In this document: positions 36,320-47,298 of the stretch, piece by piece
How positions within the stretch are numbered: position 1 is the stretch's first letter
How the letters are laid out: the number at the start of each line of letters is the position of its first letter
DNA from: Streptomyces sp. Ncost-T10-10d
Lineage (GTDB): Bacteria; Actinomycetota; Actinomycetes; Streptomycetales; Streptomycetaceae
Assembly (NCBI RefSeq): GCF_900091955.1
Contig: NZ_FMDF01000152.1
Location: 1-64,000, forward strand
Length of the DNA stretch: 64,000 nucleotides
Direction of reading: 5' to 3'
Notes under the pieces: model-generated
What the model was told of the DNA's origin: nothing
Databases searched by the model: none
The model's input: the letters and a program-made list of their open reading frames with translations, nothing else
Program-made: the position numbers and the translations under genes

Positions 36320-37429
36320 ATGGAGACGGAGCTGAGCAAGAAACTGGGAGTCGAGCACGCCATCTTCGGCTTCACGCCGTTCCCCGCGGTGGCCGCGGCC
36401 ATCACCCGGGCCGGCGGATTCGGCGTACTCGGCGCAGTCCGCTACACCGCCCCCGACGACCTCGCACGTGACCTGGACTGGATGCAGGAGCACACCGACG
36501 GCAAGCCGTACGGTCTCGACGTCGTCATGCCCGCGAAGAAGGTGGAGGGGGTGACCGAGGCCGACGTCGAGGCGATGATCCCGGCCGGACACCGCCAGTT
36601 CGTCCAGGACACTCTGGCCAAGCACGGCGTACCGGAACTCGCCGAGGGCGAGGAGTCCGGCTGGCGCATCACCGGATGGATGGAGGAAGTCGCCCGCAAC
36701 CAGCTCGACGTCGCCTTCGACCACCCCATCAAACTCCTCGCCAACGCCCTCGGGTCGCCGCCCGCCGACGTCGTCCGACGCGCCCACGATCAGGACGTTC
36801 TCGTTGCCGCGCTCGCCGGAAGTGCCAGACACGCCCGCCACCACGCGGACGCGGGCATCGACATCGTCGTCGCCCAGGGGTACGAGGCGGGCGGCCACAC
36901 CGGTGAGATCGCCTCCATGGTCCTGGTCCCGGACGTGGTCGACGCCGTGGGGCCGCTCCCCGTCCTCGCCGCCGGCGGCATCGGCAGCGGAGAGCAGATC
37001 GCCGCCGGACTCGCCCTGGGCGCCCAGGGCGTGTGGCTCGGCTCCCTCTGGCTGACCACGGAAGAGGCGGACCTCCACTCCCGCGCGCTGACCCGCAAAC
37101 TCCTTGCCGCGGGCTCCGGCGACACCGTCCGCTCCCGCGCGCTCACCGGTAAACCCGCACGCCAGCTCCGTACTGAATGGACCGACGCCTGGGACGACCC
37201 GTCGGGCCCCGGCACGCTGCCCATGCCGCTCCAGGGGCTGCTGGTCGCCGAAGCCGTCTCCCGTATTCAGAAGTACGAGACCGGTGCGCTGCTCGGCACT
37301 CCCGTCGGTCAGATCGTCGGCCGGATGAACAGTGAACGCAGCGTTCAGGCCGTCTTCGACGATCTGACCCGCGGCTTCGAGCGCGCCGTGGACCGGATCA
37401 ACCGCATCGCCGGACGGAGCGCCTCATGA
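36320..37429 (+). CDS. nitronate monooxygenase-like flavoprotein (IpdC-like)
   Basis: The 369-residue FMN TIM-barrel protein has the NMO/2-nitropropane dioxygenase motifs: AGGFGVLGAVRY near the N-terminus, VAQGYEAGGHTGE with the family's active-site His, and phosphate-binding AAGGIGSGEQIAAGLALGAQG. From memory it resembles mycobacterial IpdC of steroid-ring (HIP) catabolism more than true nitronate oxidases. An ATG at 36293 is in frame but family proteins begin close to METELSKKLGVEH, so 36320 is preferred; neither has a clear ribosome binding site. The stop overlaps the next gene by 4 bp (ATGA), so the two act together. Confidence 0.82.
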   Translation: METELSKKLGVEHAIFGFTPFPAVAAAITRAGGFGVLGAVRYTAPDDLARDLDWMQEHTDGKPYGLDVVMPAKKVEGVTEADVEAMIPAGHRQFVQDTLAKHGVPELAEGEESGWRITGWMEEVARNQLDVAFDHPIKLLANALGSPPADVVRRAHDQDVLVAALAGSARHARHHADAGIDIVVAQGYEAGGHTGEIASMVLVPDVVDAVGPLPVLAAGGIGSGEQIAAGLALGAQGVWLGSLWLTTEEADLHSRALTRKLLAAGSGDTVRSRALTGKPARQLRTEWTDAWDDPSGPGTLPMPLQGLLVAEAVSRIQKYETGALLGTPVGQIVGRMNSERSVQAVFDDLTRGFERAVDRINRIAGRSAS

Positions 37430-38976
37430 ACCGGCCGCCCAACGGTTTCTGGGCCCAGGCCACTGCCGATCCCGGCCGTACGGTTCTGATCGCACCCGAC
37501 GGCGAGAGCTGGACGGCGGGCCGGCTGCACGCCGCAGCCAACCGCCTGGTCCACGGACTGCGCGCGGCCGGGCTCCGACGGGGCGACGCCTTCGCGGTCG
37601 TCCTGCCCAACGGTGTCGAGTTCTTCACCGCCTACCTCGCCGCTTCCCAGGCCGGCTTCTATCTCGTACCCGTCAACCACCACTTCGTCGGCCCCGAGAT
37701 CGCCTGGATCGTCGCCGACTCCGGAGCCAAGGTGCTCATCGCCCACGAGCGGTTCGCCCAGGCGGCGACCGCAGCCGCGGACGAGGCCGAGCTTCCGGCC
37801 GGCCACCGCTATGCCGTAGGCACGGTCGACGGCTTCCGCCCGTACGCCGAACTACTCGAAGGACAGTCCGATGCACCCCCCGAGGCCCGGACTCTCGGCT
37901 GGGTCATGAACTACACCTCGGGTACCACCGGCCGCCCGCGCGGCATCCGCCGTCCGCTCCCCGGAAAGCTCCCCGAAGAGAGCCACCTCGGCGGATTCCT
38001 CGGCATCTTCGGCATCAAACCCTTCGACGGCAACGTCCATCTCGTCTGCTCGCCGCTCTACCACACGGCCGTCCTCCAGTTCGCGGGAGCGTCCCTGCAC
38101 ATCGGGCACCCGCTGGTCGTGATGGACAAGTGGACGCCGGAAGAGATGCTGCGCCTCATCGACACCCACCACTGCACCCACACACACATGGTCCCGACCC
38201 AGTTCCACCGCCTCCTCGCCCTCCCCGACGAGGTGAAGCGGGGATACGACGTCACGGCCATGCGCCACGCCATCCACGGCGCAGCACCCTGCCCCGACCA
38301 CGTCAAACGGGCCATGATCGACTGGTGGGGGCGATGCGTCGAGGAGTACTACGCCGCCAGCGAGGGCGGCGGCGCATTCGCCACCGCCGAGGACTGGCTG
38401 AAGAAACCGGGCACGGTCGGCAGGGCCTGGCCGATCAGCGAACTCGCCGTCTTCGACGACGACGGCAAGCGCCTGCCGCCCGGCGAGCTCGGCACCGTCT
38501 ACATGAAGATGAACACCGGCGGCTTCAGCTACCACAAGGACGAGACCAAGACGAGGAAGAACCGCATCGGCGACTTCTTCACCGTCGGCGACCTCGGCAT
38601 TCTCGACGAGGACGGCTACCTCTTCCTCCGCGACCGCAAGATCGACATGATCATCTCCGGTGGTGTCAACATCTATCCCGCCGAGATCGAGAGCGCCCTC
38701 CTCAGCCACCCCGCGGTCGCCGACGTGGCCGTCTTCGGCATTCCGCATCCCGACTGGGGCGAGGAGGTCAAGGCGGTCGTCGAACCGGCCGGGACACACG
38801 GGGCGGGGGAAGCGCTGGCCACCGAGATCCTGAGCCACTGCGAACACCATCTGGCCGGGTACAAGCGCCCCAGGAGTATCGACTTCATCGAGGAGATGCC
38901 CCGCGATCCCAACGGCAAGCTGTACAAGAGGCGGCTGCGCGATCCGTACTGGGAGGGCCACGAGCGGGCGTTGTGA
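37426..38976 (+). CDS. acyl-CoA synthetase (FadD-like, AMP-binding)
   Basis: The 516-residue ANL-superfamily ligase has P-loop motif NYTSGTTGRPRG, A5-type AASEGGG, A8 hinge region DRKIDMIISGGVNIYPAEIE and the catalytic Lys near PRDPNGKLYKRRLR. Such enzymes adenylate a carboxylic acid and transfer it to CoA. The 4-bp overlap with the NMO-like gene implies a shared pathway, perhaps breakdown of a branched or ring-derived acid. Chain-length preference cannot be read. Confidence 0.9.
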   Translation: MNRPPNGFWAQATADPGRTVLIAPDGESWTAGRLHAAANRLVHGLRAAGLRRGDAFAVVLPNGVEFFTAYLAASQAGFYLVPVNHHFVGPEIAWIVADSGAKVLIAHERFAQAATAAADEAELPAGHRYAVGTVDGFRPYAELLEGQSDAPPEARTLGWVMNYTSGTTGRPRGIRRPLPGKLPEESHLGGFLGIFGIKPFDGNVHLVCSPLYHTAVLQFAGASLHIGHPLVVMDKWTPEEMLRLIDTHHCTHTHMVPTQFHRLLALPDEVKRGYDVTAMRHAIHGAAPCPDHVKRAMIDWWGRCVEEYYAASEGGGAFATAEDWLKKPGTVGRAWPISELAVFDDDGKRLPPGELGTVYMKMNTGGFSYHKDETKTRKNRIGDFFTVGDLGILDEDGYLFLRDRKIDMIISGGVNIYPAEIESALLSHPAVADVAVFGIPHPDWGEEVKAVVEPAGTHGAGEALATEILSHCEHHLAGYKRPRSIDFIEEMPRDPNGKLYKRRLRDPYWEGHERAL

Positions 38977-38988
38977 AGTGCTCTCTCC

Positions 38989-39339
38989 ATGTTGTGTTCT
39001 GACGGACTGTCACCGGCGGAACCCCTCGACGGGAACGGGGACGAATCGACGGCGCCGGACAGGGGCGAGGCGGCGCGCCCAACGGCTCAGAACCGAGGAC
39101 TGCAATTCCACGGCGCCGCACCCGAGTTCCTGCTCGTCGTGGACCCCATCGACGGCACCGGACCCGCCGTCGCGGGACTCGAATCTTCCACCGTTTCCGT
39201 GGCCGTGGCCCGGATGTCCGACCGCCCCCGCATCGCGGATGTGGAATCCCTGCGGTCCGCTCCGAACCGCGGGGCAACGCTGTACGCGCCGGCTCGGCGA
39301 AGCAGGGGGCGGGCCTGTCGGCCGGATGCCGCCTCATGA
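38989..39339 (+). pseudogene. inositol monophosphatase-family fragment
   Basis: The frame contains EFLLVVDPIDGTGPAVAGLE and STVSVAVARM: the metal-binding Asp-Pro-x-Asp-Gly-Thr motif and following strand of the IMPase family. Only this middle part is recognisable. The N-terminal helix with the Glu-Glu motif and the C-terminal Trp-Asp motif are missing, and the ends are Arg-rich nonsense. I read it as a remnant lying between the synthetase and the MFS gene. Confidence 0.5.
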
Positions 39340-39406
39340 GGTTGAGGGCCCTGATGCTCGTCGGTCCGTGCCCGGGGCGGCGGCAGCCAGAAAACGAGTG
39401 GCATGT

Positions 39407-39436
39407 CCTTGTGCGCTCCACATACCTTGTGCGCTC
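39407..39436 (+). repeat. 12-bp direct repeat upstream of the MFS gene
   Basis: CCTTGTGCGCTC occurs at 39407-39418 and again at 39425-39436, 18 bp apart, ending right before the candidate GTG start. It may be a regulator site or a slippage duplication. Confidence 0.55.
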
Positions 39437-40864
39437 GTGACCGATTCCCACCAGCGTTCATCGAGTGGCTCGCCTGCGGCGATGGCCGATCGTCCGTCGG
39501 CGCATTCCGAGACCGCCGAGGGACTGTTCTCCCGAACGTACGCGGCCGCCACCGCCGGTTTCACCGCGGTGATGTTCCTGACCGGGCTCGCCGCGCTGGC
39601 AGTGGTCCCCACACTGCCGACGGCCGCACGGGACCTGGACGGGGTGTCGCTCTTCCCGCTGGTGGCGGGATGCTTCGTGGCGGCGAGTCTGCTGGGCGGG
39701 GTACTGGGCGGTCATTGGGCGGACCGTGCCGGGGCACAACGTCCGCTGGCGGCGGGCATGGTGCTGGCCGTGGTCACCCTGCTCGTCTCGGCCGCCAGCA
39801 CCTCGATCTGGCAACTGGCGGCCGGGCGCTTCCTGGACGGATTGGCGGGCGGGATGGTCGCTGTGTCGATCAATGCCGCCATCGGGCAGGCCTACCCCGA
39901 CCGGCTTCGGTCGCGTGCTCTGGCGTTGATGAGTGCCTGCTGGATCATTCCGTCGCTGGTCGGCCCCCCGCTGGCCGGGCTGGTTGCCGAATGGTGGTCC
40001 TGGCGCGCGGTGTTCTACGGCCTGGCCGCCCTGACCGTGCTGCCGGCGCTGGCCGTGGTGGCAGTGCTGCGCGGCCGCTCCCGGCCGGCCGCGCCCGCAG
40101 AGTCGGGAGACAGACCGCCGCGCCCTGCGCTGATGGTCGCGACAGCGGTGAGCGTGGGCGCGGCGCTGGGGCAGTACGGCGCCTCTGGCTGGGACCTGCG
40201 CCACCTGCTCTTCGCGGTGGGAGGGCTCGCCCTGCTGGTGGTGTTCGCGCCGCGGCTGCTGCCGCCGGGTACGTGGTGTGCCGTGCGCGGCCTGCCGGCC
40301 ACGGTGCTGCTGCGCGGGCTGAGTTCAGGAGTGTTCTTCACACTGGAGGCGCTCGTGCCGCTGATGCTGGTCACGGGCCGGGACGTGGCCCCCGTGGTCA
40401 CGGGCCTGGCCTTCACGGGGGCTGCCGTGGCCTGGGCCGCCTCCTCCTGGATACAGAGCCGCCTGCTGGAGCGCGTCCCCCGGCACCGCCTGGTCGTGGC
40501 CGGTGAGCTGGTGCTGGCGGCGGCGGTCGTGGTTGCCGCCGTGGGGACGCTTCCCGCGATGCCCGCGTCCCTTGCCGCATCGGCGATGGTCGTCGCGGCC
40601 GTCGGCATGGGTCTGCTCGCTCCTTCGCTCACCGTGCTGTCGCTCTCCCACGCCCCGTCCGGCCGACAGGGCTATGCCAGCAGCGCGATGCAGACCAGTC
40701 AGAACCTGGGCCAGATAACGGTTCTGGGCGTCTCTTCCGCCTTGTTCAACGCCTGTGTGGGCGCCGGCTCGACCGAATTCGTCGGCTACCGCGCCGCCTT
40801 CGGGCTGCTGCTCGCGCCGTGCGTCCTGGCGACCCTGCTCGCCACTCGCTCCCGCAGCGCGTGA
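39437..40864 (+). CDS. MFS transporter
   Basis: The 475-residue membrane protein has about 12-14 hydrophobic segments and a motif A variant after helix 2 (GGHWADRAGAQRP). The first helix is FTAVMFLTGLAALAVVPTLPTAA, and IGQAYPDRLRSRALALMSACWIIP resembles the DHA2-like drug/metabolite exporters. Start is uncertain: GTG 39437 or ATG 39482, neither with a good ribosome binding site. The gene is flanked by remnants on both sides and may be a recent arrival or the survivor of a decayed segment. Confidence 0.85.
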   Translation: MTDSHQRSSSGSPAAMADRPSAHSETAEGLFSRTYAAATAGFTAVMFLTGLAALAVVPTLPTAARDLDGVSLFPLVAGCFVAASLLGGVLGGHWADRAGAQRPLAAGMVLAVVTLLVSAASTSIWQLAAGRFLDGLAGGMVAVSINAAIGQAYPDRLRSRALALMSACWIIPSLVGPPLAGLVAEWWSWRAVFYGLAALTVLPALAVVAVLRGRSRPAAPAESGDRPPRPALMVATAVSVGAALGQYGASGWDLRHLLFAVGGLALLVVFAPRLLPPGTWCAVRGLPATVLLRGLSSGVFFTLEALVPLMLVTGRDVAPVVTGLAFTGAAVAWAASSWIQSRLLERVPRHRLVVAGELVLAAAVVVAAVGTLPAMPASLAASAMVVAAVGMGLLAPSLTVLSLSHAPSGRQGYASSAMQTSQNLGQITVLGVSSALFNACVGAGSTEFVGYRAAFGLLLAPCVLATLLATRSRSA

Positions 40865-40869
40865 GTGAA

Positions 40870-41449
40870 CCGCACCTCCTGCGAACAGCGCCGATTCGGC
40901 CCCGGCACCGCCCATATGGTGTTCCAGATGCCGAGGGACTCCGTACCGCCGCCGAGCGGGATGCGCTTCCCGTTGCGCAGGACCGTTGTACCCGGCCGCC
41001 CAGCCGCGCTCAGGCTCCTTGACGTCGCGACTCCGACCCGCCGGTGCCGGTACCTTCAGCAGCTTCTCCACGGTGTGACTCTCGCGGACTCCGCGGAAGG
41101 AAAGACTGCTGGAGAGGTTCTTCGTCGCGGACGAGAGCGATTCGTCCGCAGCCGCGTCCGGACCGAAGTACCCGGACCGCCGGCCACGCCGGGTCGCGTT
41201 GCCGTCGGCGGGCGTGCACACCTGGTCGGCGGCCTGTGCCCGGCCATTGCCGAACCCCAGGTCCGCGTAGTCCTTCGCCACGATGTGCGGGATGCCGTAT
41301 TCGGTGTACCGGATCACGGCGGACAGTCCACCGCCCGACCGACGCTGTGTGCGCGAGCCGTCGGCCGCGGCGGGCGGCAGCGATGCCGGCATGGTGAACG
41401 GCGCGAGACCGGATATCGCAAGAAGTCCGAGACGGTTACGGAGAGGCAA
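40870..41449 (-). pseudogene. penicillin/acyl-homoserine-lactone acylase family, deleted and frameshifted
   Basis: On the minus strand the first about 130 codons read like the start of an Ntn-hydrolase acylase after its signal peptide: VIRYTEYGIPHIVAKDYADLGFG and a GRAQAADQVC stretch, then ERGWAAGYN. At about 40985-40990 the reading frame changes and the text becomes TTVLRNGKRIPLGGGTESLG, IWN, which is from late in the beta subunit of this family. The catalytic Ser and several hundred residues between are missing, and the 3' end is lost at the MFS gene. Acylases of this family deacylate lipopeptides, penicillins or acyl-homoserine lactones; this one cannot. Confidence 0.65.
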
Positions 41450-41600
41450 CGGTCCTTCCGACTGTGCGTGCGCGAAAGGCGGTTACCCGAGGGTTCGAGT
41501 CGCCATGCGCCAACTCAGCCGGCACCCTCGCACCCCCGTCGACATCCCGACCGGTATCCGACCCCTTGACCACCGGGTTCCGGCCGCACAGGATCACGCC

Positions 41601-43109
41601 ATGACAGGTGTACGAAGCAGCACAGTCGACGGTGTCCTCGCCCGCAGCGCCCGGCGTACCCCCGCGAGCACCGCCCTGCGGTACGCGGACAGGTCCTGGA
41701 CCTACGCGGAACTCGACACGGCGGTCAGTACCGCGGCGGCGGTCCTCACCGGCGAGCACGGGCTGCATCCCGGCGACCGGGTCGCTTCCTACGCGCACAA
41801 CTCCGACGCGTATCTGATCGGCTACCTCGCCTGTGCCCGCGCGGGCCTGGTCCATGTGCCGGTCAACCAGAACCTCACCGGTGACGACCTCGCGTACCTC
41901 CTCGACCAGTCCGGCAGCGCGCTCGTCCTCACCGACGCGGACCTCGCCGACCGGATTCCGGCCACGTTCTCCGTACGCGCGCTGCGCGACGCGCCGGACT
42001 CCCTCCTCGATGCCACCACCACCCCGCGTCCCTTCACCCCGGAGCGCGAACCGGCCGCGGAAGCCCTCGTCCAGCTGCTCTACACCTCGGGCACCACCGC
42101 ACTCCCCAAGGGCGCGATGATGACCCACGGCGCGCTCGTCCACGAGTACGTCAGCGCGATCACCGCGCTCGATCTGCGCGCCACCGACCGACCGGTCCAC
42201 TCACTGCCGCTCTACCACTCCGCGCAGATGCATGTGTTCCTGATGCCCTACCTTGCGGTCGGTGCAGAGAACATCATCCTCGACGCACCCGATGTGAACC
42301 GGATCTTCGACCTCGTCGAGACGGGGCAGGCCGACAGCGTCTTCGCCCCGCCGACCGTGTGGATCGGCATCTCCCAGCACCCCGGCTTCACCACGCGCGA
42401 ACTCGGCGGGCTGCGCAAGGCGTACTACGGCGCGTCGATCATGCCCGTACCCGTACTGGAACGGCTCCGCGACCGGCTGCCCGCGCTCGCCTTCTACAAC
42501 TGCTTCGGTCAGAGCGAGATCGGCCCGCTCGCCACCGTCCTCGGACCGGACGAGCACGAGGGCCGGATGGACTCCTGCGGCAGGCCCGTTCTCTTCGTCG
42601 AGGCCCGGGTCGTGGACGAGGAGGGCATGGAAGTCCCCGACGGCACGGCCGGTGAAGTGGTCTACCGCTCGCCCCAGTTGTGCGAGGGCTACTGGGACAA
42701 GCCCGAGGAGACCGCGGAAGCCTTCCGCGACGGCTGGTTCCACTCCGGCGACCTTGCCGTCCGCGACACGGAGGGCTTCTTCACGGTCGTCGACCGGCTG
42801 AAGGACGTCATCAATTCCGGCGGTGTCCTCGTCGCCTCCCGTCAGGTCGAGGACGCCCTCTACACCCATTCCGCCGTTGCCGAGGTCGCTGTCGTCGGGT
42901 TGCCCGACGACCGTTGGATCGAGGCCGTCACCGCCGTGGTCGTCCTGCGCGACGAAGCGACACAGTCTCAACTCATCGACCACGCCCGTGAGCGGCTCGC
43001 TCATTTCAAGGCCCCGAAGAAGGTCCTCTTCGTGGAGGAGCTGCCGCGCAATGCGAGCGGCAAGATCCTCAAGCGGGAGCTGCGCGACCGGTTCGCGCAG
43101 GGCCACTGA
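41601..43109 (+). CDS. acyl-CoA synthetase (AMP-binding, fatty-acid ligase type)
   Basis: The 502-residue ANL-superfamily ligase has LLYTSGTTALPKGAMMTH, the A5 motif CFGQSEIGP, A7 HSGDLAVRDTEGFF, A8 DRLKDVINSGG and the catalytic Lys in RNASGKILKRELR. It is the common actinobacterial FadD type for medium or long acids. AGGA lies 8 nt before ATG 41601; the longer frame upstream crosses the acylase remnant. It is not obviously in an operon. Confidence 0.9.
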   Translation: MTGVRSSTVDGVLARSARRTPASTALRYADRSWTYAELDTAVSTAAAVLTGEHGLHPGDRVASYAHNSDAYLIGYLACARAGLVHVPVNQNLTGDDLAYLLDQSGSALVLTDADLADRIPATFSVRALRDAPDSLLDATTTPRPFTPEREPAAEALVQLLYTSGTTALPKGAMMTHGALVHEYVSAITALDLRATDRPVHSLPLYHSAQMHVFLMPYLAVGAENIILDAPDVNRIFDLVETGQADSVFAPPTVWIGISQHPGFTTRELGGLRKAYYGASIMPVPVLERLRDRLPALAFYNCFGQSEIGPLATVLGPDEHEGRMDSCGRPVLFVEARVVDEEGMEVPDGTAGEVVYRSPQLCEGYWDKPEETAEAFRDGWFHSGDLAVRDTEGFFTVVDRLKDVINSGGVLVASRQVEDALYTHSAVAEVAVVGLPDDRWIEAVTAVVVLRDEATQSQLIDHARERLAHFKAPKKVLFVEELPRNASGKILKRELRDRFAQGH

Positions 43110-43242
43110 GCCTGCCTGGTTTCCTCCGGTCGCATGATGGCCCGTCGTGGCGAAGACTGGGTGTGTTCGGGCAAACGACGACAGCAGGGGGCGCGCGGTC
43201 GTGCGGAGCCCGCGGCAGCCCGCGCCGGATCGGGTGATCACT

Positions 43243-45699
<2,457 letters not shown>

Positions 45700-45800
45700 G
45701 GAGCCCGCAGCCGCAGGCTCCACGTGGAAGCACAGGACTGGAGTGAACGGCCGCACGAGCCCGGAAAGGTCCGAACACGATCCCGGGAAGGCCCGAATGA

Positions 45801-45817
45801 GGGGGCCTAACGCCCCC
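45801..45817. terminator. probable terminator between Clp ATPase and paaK
   Basis: GGGGGC (45801-45806) and GCCCCC (45812-45817) form a hairpin with a 5-nt loop that includes the stop codon of the convergent paaK gene. A second weaker hairpin, GGAGCC/GGCTCC (45700-45721), lies just after the Clp stop. Confidence 0.45.
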
Positions 45818-47096
45818 CGCGCTCGTCCACGACTCGCCTGAACTTGCCGACCGACCTCTCCAGCGTCTCGGGATCGACGATCTCGACCCCGACAGACACC
45901 CCGATCCCGTCCTTGACGGCCGCCGTGATCGACTCCGCGGCGGCCGTCCGCTGTTCCGGTGTGGCCTCTGCCCGTGCCTCCGCCCGCACGGTCAGTGCGT
46001 CGAGGCGGCCCTCGCGGGTCAGCCGCAGCTGGAAGTGCGGCGCCACCCCCGGCGTGCGCAGCACAATCTCCTCGATCTGGGTCGGGAAGAGATTCACCCC
46101 GCGCAGGATCACCAGATCGTCGCTGCGCCCGGTCACCTTCTCCATCCGCCGGAACACCCGCGCCGTGCCCGGCAGCAGCCGGGTCAGGTCCCTCGTCCGG
46201 TAGCGGATCACCGGCATGGCCTCCTTGGTGAGCGAGGTGAAGACCAGCTCGCCCTTCTCACCGGGGGGCAGCACCTCACCGGTGAACGGATCGACGACCT
46301 CCGGATAGAAGTGGTCCTCCCAGATGTGCAGCCCGTCCTTGGTCTCCACGCACTCCTGGGCGACGCCGGGCCCCATCACCTCCGAAAGACCGTAGATGTC
46401 GACCGCGTCGATCGCGAACCGCTCCTCGATCTCGCGCCGCATCTCCTCCGTCCACGGCTCGGCACCGAAGATCCCGACCTTCAGGGAGGTCGTCCGCGGA
46501 TCGACGCCCTGCCGCTCGAACTCGTCCAGGAGCGTCAGCATGTACGACGGTGTCACCATGATGATCTCGGGCCGGAAGTCCTGGATCAGCTGGACCTGGC
46601 GGGCCGTCATGCCACCGGACGCCGGGATGACCGTACAGCCGAGCCGTTCCGCCCCGTAGTGCGCCCCCAGCCCGCCGGTGAACAGGCCGTATCCGTAAGC
46701 CACATGGACCTTGTCCCCGGGACGGCCGCCGGCGGCCCGGATCGAGCGGGCGACCACGTCCGCCCAGGTGTCCAGGTCCCGCTGGGTGTAACCGACGACG
46801 GTGGGACGGCCCGTCGTCCCGCTGGACGCATGGATCCTCCGTACGTGGTCCTCGGGGACGGCGAACATGCCGAAGGGGTAGTTGTCCCGCAGATCCGCCT
46901 TGGTCGTGAAGGGGAAGCGGGCGAGATCGGCGAGCGTACGGCAGTCGTCCGGGTGCAGCCCGGCCTTGTCGAACGCGGCCCGGTAGTGGCCGACGTTCTC
47001 GTACACGTGGTGCAGCGTGGCCCGCAACCGCTCCAGCTGGAGTGCCTCCAGCTCGTCGCGGCCCAGTCGTTCCGCCGCGTCCAGCAGAGCCGTCAT
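45807..47096 (-). CDS. paaK: phenylacetate-CoA ligase
   Basis: The 429-residue enzyme of the PaaK branch of the ANL superfamily activates phenylacetate to phenylacetyl-CoA. It shows the PaaK N-terminal helix (LLDAAERLGRDELEALQLERL), P-loop HASSGTTGRPTVVGYT, YGLSEVMGPGVA and IRYRTRDLTRLLPG, and the C-terminal mini-domain with GRSDDLVILRGVNLFPTQIEE. GAGGGAGA precedes ATG 47096. No paaABCDE epoxidase or ring-opening genes are in the window, so phenylacetyl-CoA may be used here for another purpose, or the rest of the pathway is elsewhere. Confidence 0.9.
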   Translation of the reverse strand: MTALLDAAERLGRDELEALQLERLRATLHHVYENVGHYRAAFDKAGLHPDDCRTLADLARFPFTTKADLRDNYPFGMFAVPEDHVRRIHASSGTTGRPTVVGYTQRDLDTWADVVARSIRAAGGRPGDKVHVAYGYGLFTGGLGAHYGAERLGCTVIPASGGMTARQVQLIQDFRPEIIMVTPSYMLTLLDEFERQGVDPRTTSLKVGIFGAEPWTEEMRREIEERFAIDAVDIYGLSEVMGPGVAQECVETKDGLHIWEDHFYPEVVDPFTGEVLPPGEKGELVFTSLTKEAMPVIRYRTRDLTRLLPGTARVFRRMEKVTGRSDDLVILRGVNLFPTQIEEIVLRTPGVAPHFQLRLTREGRLDALTVRAEARAEATPEQRTAAAESITAAVKDGIGVSVGVEIVDPETLERSVGKFRRVVDERGGR

Positions 47097-47298
47097 CCGG
47101 ATCTCCCTCTTCCGTGCAGGCGACCGATCATTCGGTCGATCTTTCGGTAGCAGTAATTCAGGATGTTCCGCCACATGGCAAGAGGGGCGACACAGCTCAT
47201 CCGCGTCCCGCTCCTGCACCGCTGCCGCCACGCTGCGCCGCCTCTCGCGGATTCGCTCACACCGAACACGGCTGCTCCGGCCGGCCGGCCCTGTTTGG

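Noticed and set aside
45807-47096. paaK as part of a local phenylacetate degradation cluster
   Set aside because: No ring-epoxidase, ring-opening or beta-oxidation paa genes surround it; neighbours are a Clp ATPase and a hydrolase.
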